From: Trichomonas tenax | Lineage: Eukaryota; Parabasalia; Trichomonadida; Trichomonadidae | Reading direction: 5' to 3' | DNA length: 46,182 nucleotides | NCBI GenBank assembly: GCA_023091735.1 | Contig: JALKBU010000353.1 | Span: 1-46,182, forward strand | Shown here: in pieces, positions 1 to 11,000 of the stretch | Position numbering within the stretch: the stretch's first letter is position 1 | Layout of the letters: each line of letters opens with the position of its first letter | Program-made: the position numbers and the translations under genes | Notes under the pieces: model-generated | Seen by the model: only the letters and a program-made list of their open reading frames with translations | What the model was told of the DNA's origin: nothing | Database searches by the model: none

Positions 1-1059
1 AATGCCAAATCAAACCCTTCGGAATCCTATCATGTTTCTAATCGGGTATATGATTCTGTCATTATTGGTAAACAGCATTTTCAATCATGGGGTCATTTTA
101 TTACTGATTCACCTCTTGTATTATTATTATATCTGCCCGATTCAATTACAAGAAAATCTGTTTTTGTTCGGTGGGGAACAGACAAAGGATTTGGTGATAA
201 AACACTTAGAGAATTTGGCATGTCATGGGTTAATAGAGCTTATGTTGGATATGAGCCATGCTTGGCAAGGAATCTCTATATTGCTTCAAGTGTCGATTTT
301 ATTCATGGAAATCTTAGATTCATCAGTAAAATACATGATAAATTATACAAGCAATATAATCTAGCTAAAATTGTGCCTAATTGTGGAACAATTACAAACC
401 GGGCCTCAAGACATGCGCGATCTATTATAAATATTGATGAATTTACTGAAGCTGCCAAAAGTCAATTTCCTGAAATTCCTTGGAAGTTCGAAAGCGATCA
501 AACGCTCTCTGATTTGACAAAGGCAATCAAAATACTCGCATCTACAAAAATTTTAGTAACATCATCTGGATCAAGTGCTTTTAAAATTTTCTTAATGCAA
601 AAAGGTACTGGTGTTTTTATATTTGGACACGATTTTGATGATTGGGCAAATTTTGTTGAAGCTTATGCCTTAAATATCTGGTGTACTTATTCAAAAAATA
701 AAGTTTTACACCAATACGAAGCATCAGAGGGGCCAGTTGACATAAAATACAACATGAAATACCTAAAATATCTCATTTATGCAGTTAACAATCAGCGTTG
801 GCCAACTGAAGCGATTGAAGATAATGAGACCGTCCTCCTTTTTGATATGAAGCCTGTTAAAGAAATACTGGATTTTGATAATGATGTTTCATTGCTTGCA
901 AATTGCAATTTCAGTAATTATATGAAGTACATTAAAAGGGTTCCTGATCATTTCAAACACTGTGGCTACAATGCTTACTTCAGTGAATTAAATGATCTTC
1001 CTGGCAAAACACCCGAGATTATAGATGACCTTAACTTCCATAAAATACAATTCGATTAA
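1..1059 (+). CDS. GT61 (DUF563) glycosyltransferase, 5'-truncated by window edge
   Basis: The frame is open from base 1, so the first Met inside it (base 220) is not the true start; 352 residues are visible. Early in the visible part is QSWGHFITDSPLVLLLYLPD, which resembles the GH(W/F)xxDxxP block of GT61 enzymes. Near residues 175-220 comes a block with TKILVTSSGSSAFKIF followed by GVFIFGHDFDDWANFVEAYA, matching the donor-site half of trichomonad DUF563 proteins. The family transfers sugars such as xylose or GlcNAc to protein in the secretory pathway; the donor here is unknown. The N-terminal anchor would lie outside the window. The stop codon is TAAA, the trichomonad poly(A) context. No breaks are seen in the visible part. 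A second, distant member lies at 19333-20739. Confidence 0.75.
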   Translation, partial: NAKSNPSESYHVSNRVYDSVIIGKQHFQSWGHFITDSPLVLLLYLPDSITRKSVFVRWGTDKGFGDKTLREFGMSWVNRAYVGYEPCLARNLYIASSVDFIHGNLRFISKIHDKLYKQYNLAKIVPNCGTITNRASRHARSIINIDEFTEAAKSQFPEIPWKFESDQTLSDLTKAIKILASTKILVTSSGSSAFKIFLMQKGTGVFIFGHDFDDWANFVEAYALNIWCTYSKNKVLHQYEASEGPVDIKYNMKYLKYLIYAVNNQRWPTEAIEDNETVLLFDMKPVKEILDFDNDVSLLANCNFSNYMKYIKRVPDHFKHCGYNAYFSELNDLPGKTPEIIDDLNFHKIQFD

Positions 1060-1214
1060 AACAATTTATCATCCAAAAAATGTAATTTGTTCTTCAAAAA
1101 TCGGGAGCATTCAATGCCCGAAGAAGCGCATTATTTTAGATTATTAGGAATGATAAAAATTTTGTATCTAATAAGCATGTCGTTTTCCATGAAAATAGGA
1201 CCCTCGGCGACAAT

Positions 1215-1699
1215 GGTGTCTAGACACCCTTAAGTTGAGGAGATAAACCCCTTGAAACAGAAAGTGTCATTTTACATGATAGCATGATCCTTCAATTGTA
1301 ATGCTTCATACAGCGTCCTTGTCACTCGAAAGTGAATGCTACCCCCTTTTAGCATCTTGAAGCGCTTAACTGATGCCGATTTATAATATTAAAACGTTTT
1401 CAGAGCCAATTGGCTTTATTACTTACAGCTAGTCATCTGTGACGAATAGCTGTAGCGTTTCTGCATTCAGAATACAAGCCGAAGCCATTTTTATCTTCGA
1501 TCGAACTCTTTTCAATATGAACCTGTTTTTTATCCTTATTACTTACAGGCAGCTACTTTGGCCATCCGTAATGTTTCTGCCTTTATTTTACGAATAAACA
1601 TATTAAATTTTTGATATTATTAAATATTTCCAGAATAGCTCAATATTCTGGTTGATTTTCTCAAAATTGAATGGTGTCTGGAGGTTTGGCCAGACACCA
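1215..1699. repeat. Hairpin-bearing repeat segment, possible small element
   Basis: The word AATGGTGTCT occurs at both ends (1213 and 1671). Each copy is part of a palindrome: GGTGTCTAGACACC at 1215-1228, and TGGTGTCTGG/CCAGACACCA with an 8-base loop at 1672-1699. Between them TTATTACTTACAG occurs at 1416-1428 and 1536-1548, each followed by a hairpin and then TTTCTGC (1458 and 1574), so about 120 bp is duplicated in degenerate form. A further 7-bp stem CCAGAAT/ATTCTGG lies at 1630-1651. Confidence 0.45.
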
Positions 1700-1855
1700 A
1701 CAAAAAGCTATGTTGCATGATATGCATGCTTATATAAAATAAAACATATTGGCCGCTTTAAAATAAGCAAGCGGTGGTTATACGCAAAGTAGGTTATTTT
1801 TACTCAATAAGCAAATTTTCCTCGCGTGCTGCTTTGCGGAACGCTCAATTCTATT

Positions 1856-1876
1856 GGGAGGGGCTTTGCCCCTCCC
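1856..1876. repeat. GC-rich perfect hairpin
   Basis: GGGAGGGGC and GCCCCTCCC form a perfect 9-bp stem with a TTT loop, followed by a C-rich run. The segment from about 1820 to 1895 is far richer in G+C than its surroundings. About 75 bp upstream, TACGCAAAGT at 1781-1790 matches the outer end of the MITE at 4620-4997, so this may be the remnant of a related element. Confidence 0.5.
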
Positions 1877-2377
1877 AAACCCACCCCTGTAAAATCATCC
1901 ACTAAAACAGAATTGAATGTCGCATTTTTTATTTGAATGATTTGACGTATTTTAAATGCTGCATAATCAATATAGCTATTTTGCAGCAAAAAATATTTGA
2001 ACACGCACAAAATTCTTAAGTGCGTATAATTCTGAGTACGCACACATTGTAGGCTATAAAAAATTGAAAAGGACTGGTCGAATTTCAGAACTTATTTGGC
2101 CTGTGCGTACTATCAATTATACGCAGCATACAAAAAATTCAGTGAGTTTTAAAATTGAACACGCACTATGGATTATTGATAGGAAAGTAATATATTTTAT
2201 GACTGATTCTATGGCAAGAGCTATTATGAATTAAATTTACCGTTTAATAAAACTTCCATTTTAACTTTGTCTGCCTATAATAAAAAAATTATTTTTATTT
2301 TACAAATCGCAAGTGCGTAACGGTTTTTGCGTTTGTCCAAAAAATACGCCATTGGAAAATGCGTAAGTGCTGCATAC

Positions 2378-2752
2378 TTACTTGAAAATTGCAAAATGAA
2401 GAAGCTTTAAATCAATGGAATTGAACATCAAAATACCTAATTGGATTTTTGCTTTAAAAAGGCTAACCAAATCTACAAAAACGCTTGGATCTTCATACTC
2501 ATTAAATTTAGGAAATTTGGAATTAACATAAACCTTTTCGACTGTGTATTTTACATTCTTTAAAACCACACTTACAAAGATGATCGCAATGATGAGGTAA
2601 TAAGGGAAGAACGCTGCATATCGCGCACAGTGGTTCTTCCAATTCATCGAAATAAATTTGATAGTAACAGAATTGATCAATTGAAAAAATCTTTTCGATT
2701 TATTTAGATTACGCAGCGAATAAAGAGAAAACAAACATAAATTTAATCTCAT
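2378..2752 (-). CDS. Small ORF with one predicted membrane segment, doubtful
   Basis: A 124-codon ATG-started frame on the minus strand. Around residues 45-65 is a strongly hydrophobic run (FFPYYLIIAIIFVSVVL) preceded by basic residues, followed by a hydrophilic stretch with FNEYEDPSVF. An internal Met at residue 36 (base 2647) would give a type II signal-anchor layout, as in the N-terminus of a Golgi enzyme. No family is recognised. It could be the 5' stub of a decayed glycosyltransferase or a chance frame in AT-rich DNA. Confidence 0.25.
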   Translation of the reverse strand: MRLNLCLFSLYSLRNLNKSKRFFQLINSVTIKFISMNWKNHCARYAAFFPYYLIIAIIFVSVVLKNVKYTVEKVYVNSKFPKFNEYEDPSVFVDLVSLFKAKIQLGILMFNSIDLKLLHFAIFK

Positions 2753-3371
2753 TCAAAAATGTCAAATTTTTTGACAGCGAAGTTTTTTCAATCTATAAGC
2801 ACGTAACCACTCTTAGTACATGCTAGATATAGGGCTACATGGGAAAATAATTAATCCGTTAATCAATTTGTGTCTTATCAGATGAAGAGTGACTTCTACG
2901 CACCACAAACTTGATGTCATAATATACAAAGAACTGTTCTTATTGCATACATTGTGTGTAAGCAGCATTACACATGACGGTATTGGAACTGTGATCATTA
3001 AAACGCATGATTAAATTTTGAGAATAGGGTGCCATGCTGTCCACATGATTGTTTGATACATCCCACTCATGAGCATACATTTATTAAGATTCTTTTAGAT
3101 TGTCTTGTTAATATAGAACATATTGCATATTGTATTCATATTTTGATGAGAATTTATAAAGAGTTTACCATTTTGAATCAAGGCAATTATGTGATGTGAT
3201 TTTTTTGACAAAATCATAACTTCCAAATATTTTGATGCTTTTTCATGTTCATAACCATGATATATATGAAAAAATATACTGAAAATAAAATAAGGACTTA
3301 ATACTAGATGTATTCATATAACTATTGTGATTTAAATTTGGAATTACTTCATGGTGATGTTATGCTCCAAG
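2753..3371. other. AT-rich intergenic DNA, nothing recognised
   Basis: Short frames only, none with a recognisable domain or codon pattern. No strong repeat was seen by eye. Confidence 0.5.
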
Positions 3372-3373
3372 TA

Positions 3374-4572
3374 TAGGGTGTGCGGACATGCGTGTGCATC
3401 TCGGTCTAGGAAATAGATAAAGATATGCTACTAGCACTATTATAAAGGGTATACATTTGTGTCATGTTCATATAAATATTAAGTTATAAACTCATTCACT
3501 ACTATTTTTCCCCGCACTTTTAAAATTCAAAAAGACATCTATTTTCGTAATTAATTGACATCATGTTGAGCTAACACTTTCTGCAAGAAAAAGAGTTAAC
3601 CAGCAATTCAAACAATGATAAAATTATTCAATAACTCTTGCTGATTGCATCAAGCTACAAGACATCTTATGAAGTATGTCCATTCACAAGTTTCCTTAAA
3701 CAAGGTTTCATCGGAGTAAAATTTGACAAATATGCTCGGAATGAATAAGTACTCAGCTGATCTCAAACCTAGCATACTGGCAATCATTTTCTTGAGTTAA
3801 TCTAGTTGTTAAGCTGATTTATTTATGCTTGGTTCCATAATATGGGTCCTAAACGTATGATAACCGTCAAAACCGATAGATTATCTCTCGGGCACTTTGT
3901 GTTAAACCCTGCAATAGAAAAATCGAGTCAAACTTTATCATATGTTTCAATATACTAAAAACAAAATTATTCACTCTCATAATGATATGACTGCGATATA
4001 TGATGAGTTTTGTTTCTGTTATATGTATGAGTCCGATCTGATGAACACCGCAAAAATCGTATATTTATCAAAGATCTTGATTCATAGTCATGCATACGTA
4101 ATTAACTTGTTGTTAATCCATGTGATTTTAATTTGCACGTGGTCCTGATTCGATTCCCTGAATTGGCCTATAAGTTAGATACAAACATAATGCAAAAATT
4201 CCTAATTACACAGGGTTTAAATAATGAGAAATTTCATTTTTGTTGAAAAAATTAATCAGGGATTCTTAATCTCAAAGTAATGACAAACCTCCATGCGTTT
4301 CAGCATGAATTAAATTAATGTTGTCGAATCTATACATTTGTATCAAAGAATAGCTCCAAAGCATCAAATATCGGTGTGCAAATTGATATATCTGCAAAAT
4401 TTTGATAAAAAAAACAATAAAAATTATTTTCATCTTCATAGGTTATATTCTCATGATTAGAATTTCAAACAATGTAAATATATGTTTTAATCCATGGAGC
4501 AAATCATGGTGCAATCAGAGTTTTTAAATGTTTATCCTAGGCCGAAATGCTCACACTTATCGGGACACCCTA
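3374..4572. mobile_element. Degenerate mariner-like element with imperfect TIRs
   Basis: The left end reads TAGGGTGTGCGGACATGCG and the right end, on the reverse strand, reads TAGGGTGTCCCGATAAGTG. Both continue inward with a similar GTGTG-GCAT-TCGG-CTAGGA pattern over roughly 45 bases. Each end is flanked outside by TA (3372-3373 and 4573-4574), the target duplication of Tc1/mariner elements. TAGGGTGTCCC-type ends are common in mariners, and T. vaginalis carries an abundant family (Tvmar1) of about this size. The 1199-bp interior has no intact transposase frame, so the element is a dead or non-autonomous copy. Assignment to Tvmar1 is inferred. Confidence 0.6.
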
Positions 4573-4619
4573 TATTACTGAGTTTTTTCAAAACGATAAT
4601 GGGCAATTAAATTTTTATA

Positions 4620-4997
4620 CGCAAAGTCGGTGAAACTCGTTTTTTAACTCACTGGATTAACACACAGAGCTTATGTGCGAACACTTGGAATACTTTTTTC
4701 CAAAAAAAGCTAAAAAAGCGTATTTGTGATCAGATTTACCTATTTATCATCAACAACAACATATTTTACGTTATAAATATGCTATACAATGGGAATATAA
4801 TATACTATAATGAGTAAAGCACATCATGGCAAATCAATGTTTTTGATGCAAGATATATCTAATATTTTAATGAAATATAGACTTTGTTAGCTAATTCTTT
4901 AATATATCATGTACAACATGATTTTGTACATTGGGGTTCAATAACTTCGCAAGAAGTTAATCCAGTGAGTCAAAAAACGAGTTTCACCGACTTTGCG
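4620..4997. mobile_element. MITE with 41-bp terminal inverted repeats
   Basis: The first 41 bases (4620-4660, starting CGCAAAGTCGGTGAAACTCG) are matched on the other strand by 4957-4997 with one difference. The pair is flanked by TA on each side (4618-4619, 4998-4999), as expected of a Tc1/mariner-mobilised element. The 378-bp body is AT-rich and has no ORF, so it would depend on a transposase made elsewhere. It lies 45 bp from the mariner-like element, whose ends differ in sequence. The near-perfect TIRs suggest it is much younger than its neighbour. Confidence 0.85.
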
Positions 4998-4999
4998 TA

Positions 5000-6364
5000 T
5001 CAATTTTAGACAAGCCGAACGATAAGTCCTTTAAATTAACTGCTTGATTTGAATTTCATCACTAACGCTAAACAATTATTATCTATTCTATTTATAATAC
5101 CTATGAGATATATAATCTAATGCATACATATGAAGTAGTTATGTCAGATTTTCCATTGGATAACTTTCAATTTATAGTCTTTTTCTCTGGAGGATTCTAC
5201 ATATTGTAGAGTAGCTAGAACAGATATTGAGGAATAGTAGTTATAATACATCCATAAGTTTATGCTTTGTTTTGCTATCAGTTTCGAGATATTAAATAAT
5301 TAATTTGAAATCCGTTGAAATAAAGAAAAGTTTTTAAAAAATTTGTCCAACAATATGGAGGATTTTTACAAAAACGATACTAGAAAATGATTCAAAGCTC
5401 TGTATTACTATATGGTATAGTGACACATAAAAGTTATATATGTATGCTAAAAACAGGTTTCTATCTTAATCCTGACTCGACAATATATATATTGATGTAG
5501 TCACATCAGCTATTCAAATCATATGTTGATCAAATGTCTCAATATCATCCTTTGGAAAATCAAAAAATGACCTTTTCAACTCCCTATGATGAATTCAGGA
5601 ACCGACTTCATATAATCAAAAACTCCTCTGAATACCTTCAATGCATCGACTTTTATTCACTTTATATGGTGCAAAATATTTATTACACACTCTAATGATT
5701 CATGATTTATTATATTCTCATAATCCCTCTTTTTGTGTTTCAGTTTATATCATATACTATTTTGTTGACAACCTACCGGCATTTTTACAAAATGATACTT
5801 TTTACGCTACAAAACACACAAAAAATCGATACGAGTAGGATACCGATGCTTGATCAAACTCTTTTGATAACAGCAACAACTATAATATTACCCTTTTTTT
5901 CCTTGGTGTTATTGATGCAATGCTTGTTTTTACCGAAAATTATGGAAGGATAAACAGATCAGTATCATAAGCTAGCAGTGTTCAAATATTGCTCTTTAAG
6001 CAGATGTAATCCGATTTAAATATTCATTCCAAAATAATCCTCTCTGTTTAAAAAAACATACTTAGTATTGCTTGTTTATCTTTCAGTTTTTTTTTATGTA
6101 TATATATATATGAAATAGCGAATGGCATGCATCATATTTTTCGTGTTTTATAACAAGATAAGCATACTCAGCTATATTGAATTGATGTAATGCACATTCC
6201 TGAGCATATTCAAAGGCAAATATAGCATGAAATCTCCATTTTGAGTGTGTTCTGCGTCACAGTTCACTCCCAATGGTTAATTTGGGTGTGAAAACGCAAA
6301 TAGACTCAATGTAAGAATCTGTGGAGAAGAAAATAAAAAAAATGTGTACGTTAAGAAATTTTCG
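5000..6364. other. AT-rich intergenic DNA upstream of 6365 gene
   Basis: No recognisable gene. Small frames near 5640-5950 are rich in Tyr, Leu and Ile and look random. Two short similar words (ATTTTTACAAAA-CGATACT near 5355 and ATTTTTACAAAATGATACT near 5780) hint at old duplication. The last 100 bp before the gene at 6365 contain TCACTCC at 6253 and TCAATG at 6306, weak initiator candidates. Confidence 0.45.
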
Positions 6365-7945
6365 ATGTTGCTTGGCGATTTAGGTCTTAATCAAAGTAAA
6401 CCCGGACTTCTTCCACGCCAAAAGTCCCTGCTCAGCCTTGGCGACATAAAGCCTCCGCCGCAACAGCAGCAAACAGCGCCAAAGAAAATGGACGAATTGG
6501 ATCTCCCTCCACTGTTTGATGATGAGGATAATTTCCTCAAAAATCTGTCGAACGCTGAACGCCCGAAACTAATCACGAATAATAACAATCAAGAAACAGA
6601 AACAAAGCCAAATATTCCTCCAAGACTTTTATTATCAGGATCTCTCACTCCTACAGCCTCACAAAGCGCGTTTAAGCCAGAAATAGTTCAACTAGTGCCA
6701 CAAACAGCGAAAAATCCGCCTGTCAATGCAAATGATGATCTTTTTTCAACGCCAATACCGACAAATGACACCATAAAGAACGAAAATCCGTCAATCACAA
6801 ACATTCCACCACGATTCGAGCGAAAAATTCAACCACAAGTCGAAGATTCGATGCCACCACTTCCAAGCATCGAACAGCCGCCACCGGAGCCAAAGAAAGA
6901 ACCTTCACCTGTCAAGGTACCTCCTAAACCAAGTAACGATCCTTTAGTTCGTTTCGAATGTAATCTCAGCAAATGTCTTGAACGCTCTTTGAATAGCTTC
7001 AAGAGGAGCGCAATAAGAGATACTACATCATACATAAGATACAAAGACGCTGTTGAACAAAGTGTTTTCGATAATTTCATCGATAAACTCGTTTTAGAAA
7101 TCAACGGAATCGGATCTCAAAAAGAAAATCCTCACCATGATGTGAAAACTTTTGCTCCACATGTTGGTGATATCCTTGAGGAAGGATTTAAGACTCTGAG
7201 AGTTATCTTTGATGATAACTCGAAGAGACAGCAGCAACTCAAAGCAAAAAGAATACAAGAATATCAGGAACTCAGCAAAACAATCGATAGACTTAACACC
7301 GTGTTTGGTGACTTCACATCATCGACACTCAACGAAATGGATAAAGTTCGCGTAAACACACAAAGAGAAACCGATGAACAAATCTCTAAAACAAGATCTC
7401 TCGAGAGAATTTTCAAATCAATGAAATTGTGTGGCGCAGATTATGAAAATCGCATGCAGCAGCAAACTTTAGAACTTGAATCAATAGAGCGTTTGTTGAA
7501 GCAGACCGAAGCAGCAGAAAAGGAATTACCAGAGTCTAATAGATCCAACCGAGAAAACATCACAAATAAGATCCAAAGCGAAATGGATAAACTCTTCGAT
7601 ATTATAGACAAAGAGGAAGAAACAGATAAACTTGATTCACAAATGAATGATTTATCAAAGAAAGTGAACGATATGTGTGAGTCCATCAGGGATGATCTCA
7701 ACCAGACATTCTTGCTGAACATAGAAGTTCAAAACGCAATAAGAAGGTCAATGAACGTCAATGAACCTCCACAGCAATACGAACGACCTTCTTATACGTC
7801 TGAGATCGCGCAATCAATGATTTCAGCAGCAGACAGACTTCAAGAGAAGCGCCGTCTTAAGCAGCTTCCCGTGAACAAAAGTGCCAGTGAGAGATTCCAC
7901 TTCATGGTTGAAAACGAGCCTATCGAGAACTCATATTTATTTTAA
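6365..7945 (+). CDS. Proline-rich N-terminus plus coiled-coil protein
   Basis: The frame can be opened earlier only with non-ATG codons, and the in-frame stop is at 6278, so the first ATG (6365) is taken as the start, giving 526 residues. Residues 1-200 look disordered: glutamine and proline runs (PPPQQQQ, PPLPSIEQPPPEP, PSPVKVPPKP) and an acidic patch LPPLFDDEDNF. Residues from about 215 to 475 are charged and helical with heptad-like spacing, e.g. RIQEYQELSKTIDRLNTVFGD, split by a Cys-Gly-Ala-Asp stretch. No catalytic motif, signal peptide or membrane segment is seen. The layout suits a cytoskeletal or centrosome/basal-body scaffold, but the family is not recognised. Convergent with the next gene, with only 69 bp between stops. 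Confidence 0.75.
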   Translation: MLLGDLGLNQSKPGLLPRQKSLLSLGDIKPPPQQQQTAPKKMDELDLPPLFDDEDNFLKNLSNAERPKLITNNNNQETETKPNIPPRLLLSGSLTPTASQSAFKPEIVQLVPQTAKNPPVNANDDLFSTPIPTNDTIKNENPSITNIPPRFERKIQPQVEDSMPPLPSIEQPPPEPKKEPSPVKVPPKPSNDPLVRFECNLSKCLERSLNSFKRSAIRDTTSYIRYKDAVEQSVFDNFIDKLVLEINGIGSQKENPHHDVKTFAPHVGDILEEGFKTLRVIFDDNSKRQQQLKAKRIQEYQELSKTIDRLNTVFGDFTSSTLNEMDKVRVNTQRETDEQISKTRSLERIFKSMKLCGADYENRMQQQTLELESIERLLKQTEAAEKELPESNRSNRENITNKIQSEMDKLFDIIDKEEETDKLDSQMNDLSKKVNDMCESIRDDLNQTFLLNIEVQNAIRRSMNVNEPPQQYERPSYTSEIAQSMISAADRLQEKRRLKQLPVNKSASERFHFMVENEPIENSYLF

Positions 7946-8014
7946 TTGTTTGTTATAATAAAAATATCCTAATGCTACTTTTCTGATAAAAACAAAATAG
8001 AATAAACCAAAGGT

Positions 8015-11000
8015 TTATTTCTTGATTTGGTTCATCAAGTTATTAAGCTGATCCATCGACTTGATGACTGGAGCATCGTAGTTAACGTGCTGGCCCTGGG
8101 AATGGATATACTTGACCTGCTTAGAAACAGTATCTTCAATAGCCTTAGCATCAGCCTTTCCCTTTGTCTCGAGGTTATTGTAGAATGCAAATGCCTGCTT
8201 AGCAACATCCTCACCCTTGATATTCTTGATTACATCACCAACCTTCATTAAATCATTGAGGAAGGCCTTGCATGTATTTTCAATTTGTGCAAGCTCCTTC
8301 TTGACCTCTTGTTCATCAATCTCAACCTGAACCTTTGGTGTCTCTGCGGCTGTGGAATTTGATGGTGTAATTTGTGGTGATGGTGCTTGTGTGTTCACAG
8401 CAGGAATTGGTTCCCTGTGATGATGTCGCCTGAAAACACGATGACGGCTTCTATCCCTCCTTATGAGCGGTTTTGATGTTTGCGGAGCATCCTTTGTTGT
8501 TAATCTAACAGAACGGGAACTTGACAAAAATATGTTGGCCTCCATTTCTGGTGAATTGATGAGCTTTCTAAATGGCTTCTTGATCCTGCTCTCAAGTTTC
8601 TTGATTGATTCAAGGTTCTTCTGGACGTGGGAGTGGATCTTGTTGAGCTGATCATCGAGCTTCTGAGCGGCATGCTTGATGAATGATGGAGCATGCTCGA
8701 GCTTGGCAGCCATATGGAACTTGCCTTCCTTGACAAATTGATCCATCTGATCATACTCTGCGGCGAATCCATCAAACTCCTGCATCATCTGAGCATCATC
8801 GAGCTGAGATGACATTCCTTGGATCTCCATTGCATCGATGTCTGCCTCCTTTCCTTGGTTGAGAATTCTTGCAATGTTGTCAAGCCTCTCTTGAATAGCT
8901 ATGATTTCTGCAACAACGACATCGCATCCTGTAGCGGCAGTGAAATGAAGTATACCATTAGCATAGTCCTTCTTCTCAACGATTTCATCAATTGCCTGCT
9001 GAACGTGCTTGCCTCTGGCGATGATCTGGTCAGCTGGTATCTGGACATGAAGAGAATCCTGTATAACCTTAGCAGCTTCTTCGAACTTCTGCTGTTCAGC
9101 GAGCTTTGTGGCTCTGATGAAGTCAGCGCCCATCTTTGTGATGAGAGCGATCTTTGCAGCAGCGGATGTTCCAAGCTTAACTCCTGTAACCTTTGTGAAT
9201 GCAGCTGCATCGAATTTGCCCTGCTTGGCATTATCAACGAATGTCTGGATCTGCTTGGCCTTGTTGTAGACCATCTGTGCCTGCTCAGCAACTGACTTCT
9301 TGAGCTCGATGCCTGTCATGTTTGTGAACATCTCAGCAGCTAAGACGATGTTGCCTGCCTTAGCTGTTCTCTGGATCTTCTTTGCATACTGCCTCATAAC
9401 CTGGACCTGGCCTGCAACCTCATTTGACTGGAGAACAACATCAGCGAGCTCTTGTGGAACTGTGATGTTGAGTCCCTTAACGAGGTCATCGTAGCCCTGA
9501 CCAAACTTTCCGGCCTTGATGTCCTTGTAAGCCTGGTTGATGACGCGCTGTGTCTGAACGAGATTGTAAATCTGTTCAACGTTCTCCTTGCTGATGCTGA
9601 CACTGAAGTTGTGGGAAAGGATGCTCAAGATCTTGTCAGAGTCGCCAGACTTGGCGGCAACCTTGAGACCCTTGAAGTGTCCCTGATACTGCTTCTCAAC
9701 ATTGATGAGGTTCTCGATCATTGGAACAGAAACGTTGAATGCGGAAGCGAAGCCGAAGTAAGCGTGAGCAATCTTTCCTTTCTCGAGATCCTCGTAGATC
9801 TGTGTAGCCTTGTTCTTGAAGACAACGACCTCCTCGATCTTCTTGACTGTCTCTGGTGGGAGTGTGATGTTGTAAACAGATGCAATCTTGGAGTATGCTG
9901 AACCGATATGACCTGTTCTGATGTCCTTGTGGATATCATGTAATGTCTTTGACTGCTTAGCCAAGTTCTCTGTGAAGTTTGTCCTGAAGACATTGTTAGC
10001 ATTCTCTGAGATCAAATCGATGGCTGTGCCGAAATGCTTTGACTTGATTGCAGCTGTTGTCTCAACGACTTTAGATGTGATCTCAGAAAGCTTGATCTTA
10101 GAATCTGTGAGAACTAAGTCATCAACTGCCTGTGATGCAGCAGAGATGGCAGCAAGTGGATCCTTATCCTTAATAGCCCTGTAGATCGCCTCACCTTCCT
10201 TGATGTACTTCTTGCCCTGTTCGTAGTACTCAAGGCCTTGCCTGAGAACTTCATACTTTCCGACTGTCTCCATGGAATATTGTTTGAGTGCCTCGCTGTT
10301 TGAAGCAACATCGACGAGACCCTTGAGTGCAAGTGAGTAATCCTTGTGCTTGATGGCGTTGTAGACAGTGCTGGACTCGTGATAGATCTGAGCAGCCTTG
10401 TCAACTCCTGGAACTCCGGCAGCACCGACAAGTGAGAGAACGCCACCAACAGCAGCGTCAAGGTTGTGGTACTTGATTCCATTATAAGCAGCCTCAGCAG
10501 CTGTGTAGACGGCATAGCACTTGTATGCTGTTGCCAATGTTGTCGCGACTTGGGCAGCTAAATAGACCTGGCCAACACCTGGGACGACAGCGAGAACGTA
10601 GCCAACATATGGAGCAACCTTCTTGAATGTCTTGATATCATGTTTGATATCCTGAATGATTGGCTTAACATCACGCTTGAGAGCCTTAGCGTCTGAGCCG
10701 AGCTTCCTGCCTGTCTGCTTGAGGATTCTTGCAGCGTGCTTTGGTGTTACAGCAACCTTAACGAGTCCATGTGTCAAGTGAATGCCGGCCTTTGTAAGGT
10801 GGACTGTTGACTTCAATGATGCCTTCACAATATGAACTGGTCGCTTCACTGCGTGTCTAACCTCCTTAGAGACCTTCTTTTCGAGTTTTGCGACTGGCTT
10901 AGCAATCTTGTGGAGTGGCTTGACGTACCTTGTTGCCTTTTCAAGTGTTCTTGCTGGGTGTGTGATGGGTTTAGCAACTTGACGTACAACTTTGCCGACT

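Larger units (their letters stand above)
1060..2377. other. Gene-free, hairpin-rich intergenic DNA
   Basis: No believable gene. The stretch is unusually structured for this genome. It has a 14-bp palindrome at 1215-1228, paired short hairpins after a repeated TTATTACTTACAG box, a 10-bp stem at 1672-1699, a GC-rich 9-bp stem at 1856-1876, and repeated RTGCGTA words from about 2000 to 2370. It reads like layered remains of small mobile elements, or possibly structured RNA; the family is not recognised. Confidence 0.5.

Noticed and set aside
4140..4165. GATTCGATTCC-like B box near 4147 as a tRNA gene
   Set aside because: No A box and no acceptor pairing around it; it lies within the mariner-like element.
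4657..4667. TTAACACACAG, close to the Trichomonas intron 3' motif
   Set aside because: It lies at the inner edge of the MITE's left TIR with no coding sequence on either side.
8500..10515. Several open frames on both strands inside the secreted helical-repeat gene
   Set aside because: They are shadows made by the G/C-ending codons of the real gene and carry no domain.
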